From JBAOHV01 sp963714875 (lineage in GTDB: Bacteria; Actinomycetota; Acidimicrobiia; Acidimicrobiales; Microtrichaceae): a DNA stretch of 64,000 nucleotides. Below are positions 63,572 through 64,000 of the stretch, piece by piece. A model generated the notes under the pieces. The model was given only the letters and a program-made list of their open reading frames with translations. It was not told the DNA's origin and did no database searches. A program made the translations under genes and the position numbers. Location of the stretch: assembly GCA_963714875.1 (NCBI GenBank), contig CAVQQI010000011.1, forward strand, positions 806,001 through 870,000, in the 5' to 3' direction. Positions within the stretch are counted from its first letter, which is position 1; each line of letters begins with the position of its first letter.

Positions 63572-64000
63572 ATGAAGGACCGACACACCCCACCAGCGAG
63601 ACGGCGGACGCGGAGCTCCTGGCGATCCCGTCGCTGCCGATGTCGCACCCGAGCGAGATCGAACGACTCGAGCGCATCGACGCCGAGGTGGCCATGGGGT
63701 TCGATGCGATGGCCGACCTGGGGCCAGCGGTGTCGGTGTTCGGCTCGGCCCGCATCCCTGTCGGGTCACCGTCCTACGAGCTCGCCCGGGCGACCGCCCG
63801 GGCGCTGGGCCGTGCCGGGTTCTCGATCATCACCGGCGGCGGCCCGGGCCTGATGGAAGCAGCCAACCGCGGCGCTCGCGACGCCGGGGTGACCTCGGTC
63901 GGGCTCAACATCGAACTCCCCGAGGAACAGGTTCCCAACGACCACCTCGACCGCTGCTTGGAGTTCCACTACTTCTTCGCGCGGCGCCTGATGTTCGTGC
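63572..64000 (+). CDS. LOG-family (TIGR00730) nucleotide phosphoribohydrolase, partial
   Basis: The window ends inside this gene. The family core is VSVFGSARIPVGSPSYELAR, then AGFSIITGGGPGLMEAANRG, then CLEFHYFFARRLMFV at the edge; the PGGxGTxxE motif would follow outside. LOG proteins cleave nucleoside monophosphates (cytokinin precursors in plants, purine salvage in bacteria). The ATG at 63572 is in a different frame from the core: MKDRHTPP joins SETADAELL if one base is added near 63594. Otherwise the first ATG in the core frame is near 63639. Confidence 0.85.

Overview
The window is 64 kb of GC-rich chromosomal DNA from an actinobacterium. Support comes from a WhiB regulator, an MtrA/MtrB/LpqB-like operon, DivIVA-SepF-YggT beside FtsZ, a meso-diaminopimelate type MurE, and many genes that look leaderless. 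The class Acidimicrobiia is my best guess from gene content, but no 16S rRNA is present to confirm it. I found no tRNA, rRNA, CRISPR array or intact insertion sequence. One structural RNA gene, rnpB (RNase P RNA), is present.

Layout. 1-18.1 kb (minus strand) is a complete division and cell wall (dcw) cluster, transcribed from mraZ at 18 kb down to divIVA at the left edge: mraZ, rsmH, ftsL, ftsI, murE, mraY, murD, ftsW, murG, murC, murB, ftsQ, ftsZ, yfiH, yggS, sepF, yggT, divIVA. No murF lies between murE and mraY. Most of these genes overlap by an ATGA or GTGA tetranucleotide. Six GTGG-type boxes at a 10-bp period lie upstream of mraZ. 18.2-22.3 kb holds a lipoate ligase-like gene, a repeat-bearing gap, a NUDIX hydrolase, menC and a ROK sugar kinase. 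22.4-26.8 kb is a moxR-DUF58-transglutaminase operon. 26.8-29.2 kb holds a DUF3040 protein, dinB and a second NUDIX gene. 29.4-32.3 kb encodes three exported proteins (beta-helix, DUF1996, cupredoxin). 32.4-37.5 kb holds a membrane-anchored HTH protein, an inositol monophosphatase family enzyme and the mtrA-mtrB-lpqB-like operon. 37.5-41.6 kb has pfkA, glpK, an ACT protein and a TetR regulator with a clear operator. 41.6-51.3 kb (minus) is a long gene run: zinc-ribbon protein, NYN-domain protein, queG, a membrane protein, an ArsA-like ATPase, an acidic protein, an SMC-like coiled-coil protein without a P-loop, a ROK kinase and an alanine aminotransferase. 52.1-53.5 kb is trpD and whiB. 53.7-58.9 kb is a glycerol cluster: glpD, an alkyl-DHAP synthase-like oxidase, a membrane protein and an FGGY kinase. 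59.0-61.3 kb is gene-poor: small proteins, rnpB, and the remains of an integrated element with a decayed tyrosine integrase and a duplicated rnpB 3' end. 61.3-64 kb has an orphan prepilin, a thiopurine methyltransferase family protein, a small membrane protein and the start of a LOG-family gene.

Sequence quality matters for anyone using this annotation. About a dozen conserved genes (murC, ftsI three times, the transglutaminase gene twice, alaC, the NYN gene twice, and others) carry single-base frame breaks in GC-rich runs, although both sides of each break match the same family. Adding or removing one base at each break restores a normal length. I therefore treat them as probable sequencing or assembly indels and annotate each gene across its full span.

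How the genes work together. The left third makes lipid II and divides the cell. The centre links central metabolism (pfkA, two glycerol kinases, glpD) with envelope and stress signalling (MtrAB-LpqB-like). The right end carries housekeeping RNA processing next to a small decayed island.
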